In this document: positions 11,369 through 24,153 of the stretch, piece by piece
Layout of the letters: each line of letters opens with the position of its first letter
Position numbering within the stretch: position 1 is the first letter of the stretch
DNA from: Spongospora subterranea f. sp. subterranea
Taxonomy: Eukaryota > Endomyxa: Phytomyxea > Phytomyxea > Plasmodiophorida
DNA length: 64,000 nt
NCBI GenBank assembly: GCA_049724395.1
Contig: JAUGWO010000203.1
Coordinates: forward strand, 78,287-142,286
Reading direction: 5' to 3'
Notes under the pieces: generated by a model
Database searches by the model: none
What the model saw: the letters and a program-made list of their open reading frames with translations, nothing else
What the model was told of the DNA's origin: nothing
Translations under genes and position numbers: made by a program

Positions 11369-11890
11369 CAACAGCAGATCTCTCATGAATTGTGGTTCTA
11401 GGGGAAACTGACCAGGAGTTCGTTTGCGGTTTCACAGCAGCAAATCACTTCGGCAGAACAGGGAAAACCGGTTATTCCAGTTTGAAGAGGCAGTAACACC
11501 CAAAAACTTGATGAGAGAATAGTTGGGGACATTGGCAAACAAAACTCAAAATCAGCACTGGCGCCATTTTCGACCAGGCCATCGCAGCACCAACAACCAT
11601 GACGCCATAACGGCGAAAGGTCACCTCAAAGCCTCCCAGATAACGCGCCGAAAATTCTTCCAGATACCCAAATCCAAACTTGGATCTATACAACATTGAC
11701 CGCATGAAAATAGACACAAATTGAATTCGCCCTTTGAAAACAGAAGTCAACAAACGCCACAGAATGCGTTAAACGCTCTGACAGCGTCAAAATGATTTTG
11801 TTTTTGGTCGAAAATCGGGAGTTGGGGTTTTTATCATCATGAAAAAGATGGTGTTGATTGTTTTTGGTGAGCCAAGATCCTCGACGTGGT
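11369..11890. other. No gene seen
   Basis: No supported coding sequence. Open frames here lack motifs and look accidental. Confidence 0.4.
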
Positions 11891-11918
11891 GTTTGCTGAG
11901 TTTTTGGAGGTTCAACCA

Positions 11919-14192
11919 TCATCTAACCTTGGGATGACCGAAATTATATCGACAGATATCAGATTCCTTTCTGCCTGTTCCAGGACAGTGATCGCGACTG
12001 AACTTGCTGTAGGATACTGATTCTCCCCATTTTTGAACAAATTCCTCAACGCTCCCAGCGCAATGACGATGTAAACAATTGTAAACAGGACGGCATTTGC
12101 CGATCAAAATGATTAAACTCGGATGAGGCGATCGCATTGATGCTGTCTTCGCAATCACGAACTGCTCATACTTTTCGAAAATTTCGGAAAGCGCTGAGAG
12201 GAGGTCTCGGGTTGATTTATGGGGAAGATCAAGTCGTGCTGGAATATCAAATGGTAGCTCGGTCGATCCGCATTGAAGAGACTCCAAGCCTTGACATTTC
12301 TTCCTGTCGAATTTCCAAAGTGGGAATCGATGGCCCCATTTCCGAATCCATTCATTTACGTTTTGGCCACAGTGATGGACAAAGCACCCCCAGATGGGTT
12401 TCGGAGCCTCCATATAAAATGGTCGGTGAAACTGTCGAGCCATCGAGCCACTTGACCGGTATTTGTCGTTGAATTTCCAGCACAGATCGAGTTTTTCTTC
12501 TGCAGTTTTTGACTTTGAGAGAGCAAGAGCAACAGCTTTGAGATCCAATAAACCGGAGTCTTTGTCTCTGAAAGCACAAATGTTCATCAGTTTTTCTAAA
12601 AAATGGCGAATGAAAACCTGTTATCAGGGTTTCTGACGATTTTCGTCCTCTGGGAACCGCAAGTGTTATGATTTGATCCAGGACCGGGGCAGTATTTCCA
12701 TCCAAACAAAATGTGCTTAAAACACGGTCCCCAACGATTCTGGAACAGGTCCATGTCTTTGCCACAGCATTTCACAAGACATTGAAGGACAGGGATACAG
12801 GTGTTCTTGAAAAAATAAATCACCGTATGACGAATATTGCAGATCGATCTTCTGCCTGAGACCAATTTCAAAACAAGATTCGAAATTAGGATGAGTTTTT
12901 GCAGGGTGCTGGGTGCCTTGGCAATTAGCCTAATTTCAGGAGCTTCGATGTTGTTTTGTCCGACCTCAACCTTATCCCGCTTCGACTTTCCGAGCAACAG
13001 TAGTTTCACGATGTGCTCCGTCATGGCGACAGTGTTGTGAAACTCGTCTTGTTCTGGATTCGTCCCCTTTCCCTAAGCAGACGATACGCTCATCAAACCC
13101 CAGACAGAGCGGGGAACCAGAGTTCTGACCAGAAACACACCGAGGCTATCAAGGTCTTTGACCTCATCCAGGTCCCAGTTTAGGCGCCGATAAAGCATTC
13201 TTAATCCCATTAAGTACTTGGCATTACGAAATTTAACGATTTTGTGAGTGCGCTTCGGAAATCCATTCTAGTACGCCATCAGCAGATATTGGTGATCACG
13301 ATTCTCGACAATCGCTTACTGTCACGAAATTCTCACGAACGTCAACAGGCTGATTTTGTGAATTAATCGTATTTTCCATGCGGCAATCGAAAGATTTGCC
13401 CTCGACGCTTTCTATTGACTGTTGACCATCAATGCTTTTACGGGATTCATCAAGGTTTGAACTCGTGCTCGCGGTCCAATCCTAACACGATATTAGCAAA
13501 CCGAATCACAAGTTGGACATGGACTGAACGGCTAAGTTTCTGGAAGAACTGTCACCAAACTGGTTGGCTTTTCTGTGATCGGGCACGGGATTCTTGGGAA
13601 AGTCTTTTGACGGCAACATTTCCGAATCAATAGGAATTCGATTTAGATCGAAAAGGTAATGAAGGTTCTTGCCCTTTTGACTCAACTGTTGAGAATCGAT
13701 ACTGATATGGGACGCGTCAATTTTCGAACCCGGGCCCGAGCCCCATTCCTAAAAACGCACTGAACAAGCCGAATTTCTATATGAAGATGACCTGAACGAC
13801 CACAATCATCGAAAAACTTTCACCAAACTGGTGGACACGATTGTTATTCGAGCAATCAAACGCCAGCACGGAATTGCTTTGCAGCAAATTTGACTCCAAT
13901 GTCGAACATTTCAATCTTGGAGAGTGTGAACCTTTGGTCTTGTCATGGCGAATTGCCAACTCCAGCGATGGCGACATGGTGTCCTGCAAGGACCAATGAT
14001 CTCAGTCTTTGGCAATTCTTTGGAGCGATATTCCCCCATCCATACCGAGAATGACGAGGAGGCGATGGTTGTGGCGGCATTGGCCTGACCGGAGCCAGGA
14101 GGTTCACCCCGACCATGACCAAGTTCGGTTGTCACAGATCGAGTCGGTCTGGTCGCCACCAGCAGCAATATCAACAAGTTGAGGACACACAT
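11919..14192 (-). CDS. Secreted cysteine-repeat protein, copy 1 (multi-exon, unknown function)
   Basis: Start at 14192 gives a signal peptide: MCVLNLLILLLVATRPTRSV, likely cut after the short hydrophobic core. Later exons, only partly resolved, code a helical stretch (TLQKLILISNLVLKL) and three copies of a ~40-residue module. These are CLVKCCG...NRWG...YCPG (about 12740), CFVHHCG...RKWG...KCQG (about 12390) and CLHRHCAG...QKWG...HCPG (about 12060). Consensus: C-x3-[HC]-C-[GA]-x(8-10)-[KR]-W-G-x(12-13)-C-x-G. The minus-strand frame ends in a stop at 11919. A second copy lies at 51907-54361 with the same layout, and the coding frames are conserved between them, which supports real genes. I do not recognise the family. 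Exons between 13080 and 14000 are uncertain, so copy 1 could be degenerate there. Confidence 0.6.
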
Positions 14193-14483
14193 TGGAGGAA
14201 TGGGATGGCGCAATAGTAGCGCGGTTCGCCATCGTTCAAGGATGATTTCAGAGTCAAGGATGTGAACGGTGACAGTTCTATGTGTTATACACCAGGGTAA
14301 AGATTACCCGATTATCCTCTCCCACCTATTCAACTTTCCTGTTGTGATCTAGTTCTGTATTTGGTATATCCGTTGCTCTACAACATGCTGCATCACATTT
14401 GGCTGCTTATCGAAGCCAATGTCGTAGCCAAGAGGGAAACTGCAAATGCCATGTTTGGTTCAATCTGTTTATGAGAGCAAATA

Positions 14484-15300
14484 ATGGCGGATACAGTAGT
14501 TATCTCGTATCATCTTGTTTCGTTCAAGAGCGCCCTTCAATTTGGTGTTGGGAACGGTTCCGATGGTGACCAACGCGGTCAATCCGTTCTACTCGCCTAC
14601 AGAAGCATCGCTTCGCTTCACTCCATCATAACCCCACGTGCTGCTCTTACTTCGGAGGAAACGACTCGACGTCGTCTTGCAGGGCTCTGTCTCTACTGCG
14701 ACGAACCGGGACACACGGTTCAGCTCGTAATTTACCACGATGATCCAGCCCTGCTTCAAAAATTCGACACCGCTAGCAAGGTCATCCCTATCTCTCGATC
14801 ACCAATCAGTCCACATCTACTGCTCTGTTCAATAACACGACAACATCAATGTTCTGTGCGCCATGTTCAGTCACCAACTCACATTCCGTTCCCATTAATA
14901 CCTGTGGCGCTACCTCATTGTTCATCGATCCGAAGTTCGCCCATGCAAATCAAGTTCCATCAAAATCACTCAGTGAACCAATCCAACTCTCCGTTATCGA
15001 TGGGCGACGCCTTCGGCCAGTTGTCAACTTCAGGTGCCGGTGTACAAGTTTTGGGGCATATTACCAGAAATTATGTTGAAAGAGAAAATTATTGGGTATC
15101 TCCGACATTACTCAAGCATCCTGAGTGATTTTATCTGATGCAATGGACAACGCATAGTCGTCAGATTGCAGTGGTTGATCAGGATGGACATCCTATATTT
15201 TTGAGGAAATAACGTCGAATTTCCATGTGTATCCGGTGGTTCAAGGAGAAACCATTTTTGTTAATTCAGATATTGTCGACAGCTATTCCGCACAGAATTT
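14484..15300 (+). mobile_element. Ty3/gypsy gag-protease fossil
   Basis: A zinc-knuckle stretch (GLCLYCDEPGHT, about 14680) and a retropepsin-like part (NTCGATSLFID, then LSVIDGR; 14900-15000) mark the end of Gag and the start of Pol. Only this piece is recognisable; it has a few breaks and no LTR nearby. Confidence 0.7.
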
Positions 15301-15509
15301 GATCCCAAGTCCTAAAACTTTAAAATCGGACCGATTGATAATATTATGGAGCGACTCCATTGCCGAGTGATGATGTCCCTCCTTTCGGACTGTTATCGTG
15401 ATCCCCATCCTCACCCGGTTCCCTTTGTCATTTTTCACGACCCGTTGGGCTGTTTTCGCTTAAACCAGGCTTTGGTAGACATACTCGGTATGTCTAGCAA
15501 GCAGATGGG

Positions 15510-16080
15510 CTACCCGTGATCAGGGACCCTAAAATTCGTGTCTCTGGGTCGGATAGACACTTCTGCGATTGACTTGACGCTTGGATCGATGAAAGATGTA
15601 GCGTCTACGAACTTGTCAGTGATTGTGATGACAAGTTGTAAACCGTCTTCAGGAATGCGGGATTTCATGTCCATGTGCCCTAGCAGGGACACGATTACCT
15701 GGATTTTCGACCTCATTGGCTTTTTGCAGATGTACTCGGCAGTCATGGCGTACATCCCTCTGTGCTCTCCGTCGTCTAACGAGAACTTTGAGTCCGTTTC
15801 ATTCTTTTAAGCTCTTAAGAACTCTCGTGCACCTTTGTTTACACATTTTCACCTATACCACTGGCTTTACGTTCTAAAGTCAGTACAGTAGCTTTCTACT
15901 GACGTTTGAGGCCAATGGTGAATACTCGAGACCACACTGATCCTGAAGTGGGTCTGTCATTAGATATCCTGCGAAGTTCTGCTGCATAGAAAGGAGCAGG
16001 TCGTGAGATCCTTGTATGATTTTGTCTACAATGCTCAGCCGCTGTTGAGAACGATCCGAATCCGCATCAAACACCCGACA
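15510..16080 (-). pseudogene. Orphan host-like exons, function unknown
   Basis: Two coding-like blocks join cleanly on the minus strand. One ends at 15904 (GYLMTDPLQDQCGLEY...ASN) with donor gtcagt. The other starts at 15803 after cttaaaag and reads NETDSKFSLDDGEHRG...LLGHMDMKSR to a stop at 15510. The 100-nt intron keeps phase 0, as expected for a real gene. No start or upstream exon is visible, because a gypsy gag relic lies upstream. It is probably the 3' end of a gene cut by that insertion. I do not recognise the protein. Confidence 0.45.
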
Positions 16081-16094
16081 CTTGTCGCTGATTG

Positions 16095-16490
16095 AACTTG
16101 TTTCTTAATTGGGTTTTCTCAATTGCAGCGTTGAATTCCATTGATGAAGTCGCCCATTCCAAAGGCCCAGGACCCGTCGACAGGCTGATCATTAACTCGA
16201 CCTCGACCACTTCCTGGAGTAGATGTCAAACCCGAACGGTTCAAGACAAAAGATGGACTAATTGACGAAAGCCCAATAAGCGGTCCTACCTCCATCGTGC
16301 TTCTCAGGATTCGGTAAATCTGGGCAGGGAGATTGTGAAAGGGCGAAGGAGTCGTTTGCGGACGGTGGCGTAATCAATTGTGGTGGAGGCGGACCTTCGA
16401 TCTCGCTAATGATGTGGCTTTTAGATCCAGTACAGCTTGAATCTGTTCACGTAGTATGGACACCTCTCTCGTGCTCGCCATATTTCCTCT
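16095..16490 (-). mobile_element. Ty3/gypsy gag N-terminal relic
   Basis: Minus-strand sequence starts with MASTREVSILREQIQ and later has PDLPNPEKHDGGRTA, the usual Gag 'LPxPEKFDG' block. A close plus-strand relative is at 28710-29060. Broken in a few places; old. Confidence 0.6.
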
Positions 16491-16499
16491 ATCGGTATT

Positions 16500-17570
16500 G
16501 AAGACGAGATGAACTTTTGGTTTCAGACACAGCTGGGCCCTTACAACACAAAACCAAACGTTTATTTCCGGAAAAACAGTGTATTGGCAGGATGCACAGG
16601 ATCAAGGGAAGGTATAATCACGCTTGTGATACGTATGCCAACAGGCAGAACGAGCATTGTGTTGCAACTACTGAAACAAGTGATGCCGGCTGCATTTCGA
16701 TAGACAATCAGGTCCAATCCCGAATCATCAGGGTTCAAAGTCATGCCCCCTTCACCCATAATTTTTGCTTGACCTGGGTGTGGGCGGTAGTTGTCGCGAC
16801 GAAGGTCAGGTCGGCATTGCCAGCTGTAGCATTCGGCGATGCAGCAGGCCCACGAACACGAATATCGGCCCGTAATCCTCCATTGGCGGCACCTCGGTCG
16901 GCAGGACCGACACTGTGTGGATGACCAATCATATCTTGGCGCCCAGGATGTCTATGTTGAGGGCCGGCCCATTCCAAACTGGTGGTCAACAGTGGCAATT
17001 CGTTGGAGGAAGGGTTGTCGCGGTTTGATACTGATGGAGGGACCGCCTAAGGCCGGGAACGGAGCAGGGAAACCTTCCCGCCGTCGGTAGTGGAAGGAAC
17101 ACTGGCCTGAATAGACGCTTGGATTACGCTCTTGTATGGTCTGGTTAGACCCCCGTTCTCTTTTTCAACGCTTTTTTCGTCAAACGCCTTTCACACCGCC
17201 GTTGCCGGGCCCTTTCATTGTGTTTGGACTTGTCGTCGACGCTGTGCGTTTGTCCAAGTCGTACCTTTACCAATCCGTTTTCTTTCCTTTTCCACCTTGA
17301 AGCTCACGCCTTCTCTATCTCACCCTGAAATCAGGTTCGAGAGTTCGATGCGTCGATCGGCACTCCGACATCACTCCTCAAGGACACATTATCAGCATCG
17401 ATGGGGCAAACTTCCCAGATCATGGAATCGCCATATTGTTCTTTTTCGCCTTAATTGTCAGTTTCTAGATTTCGGTTCAGTATTCAAGTGCTGATTTCCG
17501 AAAAAGTCCCGGTTCCTTATGGATTTCATTTTGCTGAGATTAGTGTACAACGCCCAAAATCTACCCATTA
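16500..17570. other. No recognised gene
   Basis: Open frames on both strands at 16510-17000 are locally GC-rich but have no motif I know. From 17130 to 17400 the plus strand is rich in pyrimidines. Nothing firm can be assigned. Confidence 0.35.
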
Positions 17571-17576
17571 CATAAA

Positions 17577-18861
17577 GCCGCTTCAACATATTGTCAGTCC
17601 CGGGGCCGATCGTGGAGCTCACAGAATATGAAAAATATCGTGAAACCCTGTATCGTCCTGCACAATGTGATAGTTGAAGATGGCGCAAGCATGAGCGTGG
17701 AGGGATGCCGATCAGGTCAACGGTCAATCGGATTATGGACATCGGGGTTCCATTGACGCCCCAAGTTCACCCTCATGATCCTGAATGCTGTGCTTGCGCC
17801 AACTTCAACGATCATATTGTGTAGGACGATACAGGTTTTGACGATATTCTTCATATTCTGTGAGCTCCACGATCGGCCCCGGGACTGACAATATGTTGAA
17901 GCGGCTTTGCCAGATGCCGAATACCCTTGTCACTTCTTTCCATTTCGCCTGTTGCAGTTTTGCAAACAATATGTTTTTACAGAGATCAGGTTGACGAAAA
18001 GATTCCACAAAACATTTCCCAGCTGGATATATACCGTCCACCAGAATGTAGTTATCATCGTATTGATTGCCGTTGATCACGTACGGTTTACATTTGAGGT
18101 TAGTCAGCACGATGCTACTGTAGCTATCAAGGGTGAACGATCAATAATGTTCAGGCCGTTCATTGAGGCTGGGTATCCGAAGCTGGCATACGAAATAGAT
18201 GCCTCGGGGACCAACGATCGCTTCCAGGCATTCCCTTATCTTTGCCGATGTATTGACCTGAATACGCCTTAGGACAATTTTTCCATTCCCGATGCATGCA
18301 ATCCATGCTGAACACCTGATCTGTCCACCCATGTTGCTCATCGATGTCGAGGATTTTGTCAATATCATGCTCTGTTGGGGGCCTTAGACATTGGCTTCCG
18401 TAAGCAGAAATGATACCATCGCAAAATGCTTCAAGACAGTTCTTCGCAACTGTTTCAGAGATTCGGCAATATTCATCCACAGCGTCGGCAGGAGATTCAA
18501 AACAGATCATTCGTAGCGCAGCAGTAATCTTCTGTAGGGGACGGGGCCAAGGTTTACGCAGACCATCAGCCTTCTGCTGTAATTAAGGGGCGACACTTGG
18601 CAAATCCTCAAGAATCTTTGTGAATAACGCCGAACTCATTCTGAACCGCTGGCGGAAGATCGATTCGGGATAAGTAGGGTCACGTGAAAGATAGTCCCGA
18701 ACAATTGCTGCATGTCCAGCAGCGAAGTCAAGGCTCAAATTGGGTCTTTTCCAGTTTTTACCCCACCCCCCATGACGCTTTTGTGGGCGTTGTTGCTCGC
18801 TCAAAGACGCGAAAATTTCCGAGTCAATGAGATCATCCAACGTTGAATTATACGAAGCCAT
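17577..18861 (-). pseudogene. PIF/Harbinger transposase, broken, with inverted 3' end
   Basis: The minus-strand start MASYNSTLDDLIDSEIF (18861) leads to FRMSSALFTKIL, DEYCRISE, the Harbinger block SMDCMHREWKNCPKAYSGQY (about 18310-18250), then DNYILVDGIYP and a C-terminal block near 17850 that also reads IVKTCIVLHNMIVE. These match the DDE_Tnp_4 nuclease family. Stops and frame changes separate the pieces (at least three breaks), and the central segment between SGQY and the aspartate of DGIYP is shortened. The last ~90 bp occur again as an inverted copy at 17577-17668 (KPCIVLHNVIVEDG on the plus strand). No Myb-like partner gene is present. Confidence 0.8.
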
Positions 18862-18954
18862 GTATTCTGCATTTAATTACGACAAATGTCTTCGCGATAC
18901 TACAACTTGACACCCACCGACTAACACCCAAATTCGACCACTCTTATTTTATTT

Positions 18955-21900
18955 TACGGACAGGTTCAGTCTACAGGTTGTAATGATGGATTGCCATGTG
19001 CAGTTGCTGTATTCCCATTGAGATCAGAAATAAGGGGATTGGCGCCTCTCTTCAACAGATACTTGACCAGAACTTCTCTATAGCCTCAGCTTCAGTTGAG
19101 GGGGATGATCAGTGTCAAATATGATATCTAGGACCAACCTATTACACGCAATAGCCCTATGAAGACGTGTAGCCCCATCATTGCCAGAGTGGTTCACTTG
19201 AATAGTTTTCGATCATTGATATGATGATTTCGTCTGTCCTGTTGGCACATCATTAGGTGTTTCAAGATATTGTGGGTTATTTGGGCGATATACAACTCAG
19301 TTGAAATATGGGTGTGCAATGGTGTGTTCCCATCAATATTTGCTATATTGGGATCGGCACCTCTCTCCACAAGAATCTGGATGATATCAAAACTGGAAAC
19401 ACAAAAAACTCAATATTAAAGTTGTGATCAGAACCAGACTGTCATTTCTACCAACCGTGCAAGAGTAACTGCCAGAAACAGAGCGGTTTGCCTTTTTTGG
19501 TTTCTGAAATTGATTATTCCTGAAACGTGGCCTGACGGTTGACATCCCGGTCCCTGTGAGATCAGAGCAGCGACTTCAATGATCTCGACACACCCATCAA
19601 CAATATACAAGCCGATTATAAACTAACTCTCCATTTGAACACATTAAGGAATCTGTCATCCCGTTTTGACCCAGAACAGCGGCCGTTCTTGGCGTTGCCG
19701 CCTCAAGTATAAATATAATGGTCTCTCCACTTCTATGAGATTTAATATGAGAATTGTGGTAAAAATAACAAGTTTAAAGGTGTGTACAGATTATGCTCTA
19801 TTGCCAGGTGCAGTGCTGTATTCCCATTAGAATCAGCAATAATGGGGTTGGCGCCTCTCCTCAACAATGTCATAACCACCACTTCCCTAACCAATCAATG
19901 TTTTTGAGGGGACGATCAGTGTCTACACGACATCAATTGACCAACCGATGACACTTAATAGCATTATGGAAAAGAGTGGAGCCATCATTGTACCGGTGGT
20001 CGATATCAATATTTTGTATCATTGACTAGAATAGAATCGTCTGATCTGTGATAACGTGAGTAAACTGTTGGAGAATCTGGTGAGATTTGTTTAACTCACA
20101 GGTTATGACAGAATAGCTGGTGCAATGGTTTATGCCATATCATGATCCGCTATCGTGGGATCGGCACCGTTCTCCAACAGAAATTGGGCGATATCAACAC
20201 TGGGGATACGAGACCTTAGTATTGAACTCGCTGATCAGAGTCAGACAGAGAACTTCGACCAACCGATCCAAAAAGAACTGCAAAAAAGAAAGCAGTTTTG
20301 CCCTTATGGTTCCTCGAATTGATTATAGGGTCGCATGAGAGAGCGATTACTTTAGAAGACGACGTCTCGGCATTCTGTGAGATCGAATCAGGTCCTTCAA
20401 TGTTGCCAGACCGATAAATGACCAATATACAGGCAATCAATCAATCGTTGAATCAAACACGTATAGAATCGTGTTGTCATCGGATTCTGGAACATAAGGT
20501 GGATTGGTTTTGGCCTCGCCGCGTTCAATCATATCGGATGATGACCTGCCCACCTCTGTAGATATATGAACTAGGTGAGATATTTTGAAAAATCAGCAAT
20601 GTTAACTGTTCATCATTACATTCCGCGCTAAACTACTGCCAGGTGAAGTACTGACATCCCCATGCCATGATCAAGAATGACAGGAATTGCGCCTTTCTTC
20701 AGCAGGTTTTTGACCAAAATTTCCCTAATTTAGCCAGTTGTATTGAGGCGCTGCTCAATATCCAACACTAATTACGACAAACCGTTTGTGCATCTGATTG
20801 CATCTCGGAGAAGAGTGGATCCATGCCTGTTCACTTGATTGACATTCAATATTCTCAATCATCAAAATGATCATTTCGTCAGTCCTATCAGCACATCAGT
20901 AAATATCTGAATATTTTTTGAGATTTGTGCGACATACATGTCAGTGTGGCAAATTAGTGTGCAATGGTGAGTCCCCATAGTTATCCGATATAGTGGGATC
21001 GGCCCCATTAAGAAAAAGAATGTTGGCGATAGATACCACTGAAGATATACAGACACCCATCATTGATGTGGGTGATTAGAACAAGGACAGTAAATATGGC
21101 CAACCGATTAAGATAAACTGCTGTGCAGAAAGGAGTGCGCCCCACATTGTTCCTGAGGTTCAATATTTCTGACAGTCGCTTTACCGATGGCGTTTCGGTC
21201 CCTGTGAGGTCAGATCAGCGACTTTAATGATTTCAGCACACTTATCAACAAGTATACAGGCCATCATGAATTCATTGTTCCACTCAGAACACCTAGAAGG
21301 GATTTGTGAGCTCATTATGTCTCAGAATATCGACAGCTTTTGCCCTCGCCGCTTTAATTATATCAATAATGATCTTATCGACTTCTGTGAGATCTCAATC
21401 AGATGAGTTGCAATTTCCACAGATTACTAGCAGTCTACAAGTCTCGTTCTTGTATCGCCAAGTGGAGTGGTGTATTGCCGTCAATATCTGATATTGTGGG
21501 ATCGGCACCGAGATCCAACAGAAGTCGGGAGATCTCCTCACTGAAACTCATTATTGATGGCGCTAACCAGACCCAGACAGTAAATTGACCAACCAACGAT
21601 GATAAAACACTGCATGTGAAAGAGCGGTGTGCCCCTTAAGGTTGGTGAGCTTGAGTAGTTTTGTACGTCAACTCTCTTTTGCCGATGGCATTTCGGTCCC
21701 TATGAGATCAGATCAGCGACTTCAATTTTTTCCACACACCAGATTTACAATATACAGGCCATTATGAATCAGTTGTTCCACTCAAACACAAAGAAGGATT
21801 CCGTCATCCCACCATGACCCAGAACGTGGATAGACTGTGCCTTCGTCTGCCTCAATCATTTCAAAAATGGTCTCTTTCACTTCTGTGATATCTCAATCAG

Positions 21901-22580
21901 ATGAGTTCGAATTTCCATAAATGATTGCAGTCTACAGGTTTCGTTCTATCGCCAGGTACAGTGCTGTAGTGCCCGAATTATCAACGATAACGGGATTGGC
22001 TCCTCCATCCAACAGAGCCTTGATCACCACTTTCCTGAACAATCAGTAGTAAATATTGACAGCAGATCACCCCTTAAACACTCTATACGACCAACCGTTC
22101 ACAGTCCACTGCAAAATGGAGTGGAGTTTTACCAGCATTGTTTTGGAGGTCAAGAGCTTGTGGTTGTGTCATTTTGATTTTTTCCAAGAGCTTTATGACG
22201 GCGATATTTCTATTGAGGTGTCAGATAAGGGGTAATGATATATCATATGGAATATATTACAGGCCCTGACCAGCGGCGATGTGCAATGGAGTATTCCCGA
22301 ATTCATCCTGTGTGAATATGTCGGCCCCTCGATCTATCAGAATCGTGGCGACATTGTTTCTATTGTATTGACATCAAAGGAGAAATGGAATCCTTGGTCA
22401 AGCCGAATTTACCTGTTGTAGAGAAGTGCTAAATCAAGAACGGTGATCTTGTAACTTATGTATGCCTCGTCCCAATTCTGATTCCGACCAATGCCACGTT
22501 CAATATAATAGGGATCAACTGCACTCGGGTTAAATGTCGTGGCCAATTGCTCAGCGAAGTCATTCCTAACCAATCCGATT
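18955..22580 (-). pseudogene. Ankyrin-repeat protein, decaying, many short exons
   Basis: The minus strand holds about ten ankyrin-like segments separated by intron-like gaps. Clear ones are VATILIDRGADIFTQDEFGN with TPLHIAAGQG (about 22380-22280), LLEKIKM...NNAGKTPLHFAV (about 22200-22100), IKALLDGGANPVIVDNSG (about 22020), ILVERGADPNIANIDGN with TPLH (about 19370-19310) and YLLKRGANPLISDLNGN (about 19060). An upstream exon at 22580-22435 codes LATTFNPSAVDPYYIERGIG and ends at a gtaaat donor. Several middle units contain stops. Larger blocks repeat at roughly 825-835 bp, so the array grew by tandem duplication. Ankyrin repeats bind proteins; no partner can be named. Confidence 0.65.
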
Positions 22581-22639
22581 AGTCAATTAATACAGTATGA
22601 CGCAACATCAATAGACTATGGGACCCGTTTTCAATTGCC

Positions 22640-24153
22640 CTATTGAGGGCAGGTTTGAGCCCATTCAATTTTTGCAAGAGGAACCCGGCACCGAAAATCA
22701 ACATTAGATTCAATACCTTCGGTACCATCAGTAAAACAAAAGAACCCTAGTAAAGAATTACTGGCTTCTACAAATAAAGGCGGGACCCCATATCCCGTAC
22801 GGGGATATTCTGACGGACTCAATTCGGACCGGCCTCCTTGGTACATCAGCGATAAGTGGGCCTGCAAATGGGGCGAGTTGAAAATGATCCAAAAATAGCG
22901 CAAACTGCGAAATTGGCCCAAACATGGCCCGAAAACCTGATTTGACCCAAAAAGGGCCCGAAAAGCTATATTTGACTTTTATAACTCAGTCAGATGATGT
23001 TAATTTTTTAAAAACGTAGCAATGTTGTTTTTTGGATTGTAATGAGCTGTTAAATGATATTGGAATTCTATAACTTTATTTGGATCATCAGTGATCTTGG
23101 AAAAGTTCAAAATGGTCATCGATCGGTGGATAATCTTCAGCCACTTGCATTAGCCCTGAGATGGATCCTGTGCAATAATAGGTTCATTGAAATATTTACA
23201 CCATCTACCATGATGTCACTTCACAAACACCAATCCTAAAACTCCAGACCACTGACAGGGAATCCCCCTTTGGAACGTCGTCGAGTTGGTGTTCCGGATG
23301 TGATTCCTCAAACTCTGGGCTAATTTTTCTTCGATGCAGCAACAGCGACTGCAGTTTCTCCCTTGGACGGAATCGACGGGGCTTGCTAAAAGCCGAACTT
23401 CGATAGTCTTGTAGCTGCAATTTCGGCCTTCGCCGAGCGCTGGACAACAAGGTTCGCAGAGTCTTGTAATCAAGCTGTGTAGGCCGAATGCAGCTAGTGC
23501 ATCCAACCCGCTGGCATACAATCGGAGCCATGTCAACCATTCCGATTTCCCGGTCCCCGACATCATTATCTGAACAATTTCCACACTCTCAGTATATTCT
23601 ATATGGCGAAATCGGGCATAGATATATCCTAAATCGTGATTGTCATTGTAGGATATTACCGCATTACTGATTGAAGACAGACTGGCAATGGGATCATCTG
23701 CATGTACATGAATGGAGCACAACAATACAGGAACGAAACGCAAATGAGATCACTGGAATCTATGTCCAAGTCAGTACTTTGGTGGGTGAGCTGAAACAGG
23801 CGGAATGTTTGATCGGCAATTGAACGCCAGCACGGCTGGAGTCTAGATCTGCACAGTGATTTCACAACTTGAGATTCTATATCTTCACTGTGATTGGAAT
23901 CAATCACATCAATTTAACCCGATAATTGTTCAGATTTGGATTCAATCAACCTCGGGCTCACCGCGATTCCAAAATGAACATTTGTCGCCTTGGGCTTCTC
24001 CTTGAAGCTAATGTATGACAATCCTGTCTTGGATATCCCTGGTCTGTTATAATACCGGAACGTCAATCGATCATGGGATTCATCTTCGCCAGCCATGACA
24101 TTCCCAGGATAATGGGATGATGAGAGCGGTCCAGCAAATACAGACTCGTACAC
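22640..24153 (-). other. Possible upstream exons of the ankyrin gene, unproven
   Basis: Minus-strand open frames at 24153-23914 (LTFRYYNRPGISKTGLSYI), 23743-23216 (HDLGYIYARFRHIEYTESVE) and 22921-22640 have protein-like composition, and all lie upstream of the ankyrin exons. Splice joins could not be fixed, and no motif is known. They may be N-terminal exons of the same gene or unrelated debris. Confidence 0.25.

Noticed and set aside
16741-16998. GC-rich minus-strand frame as a possible gene
   Set aside because: Frames are open on both strands because of base composition; no start context, domain or paralogue.
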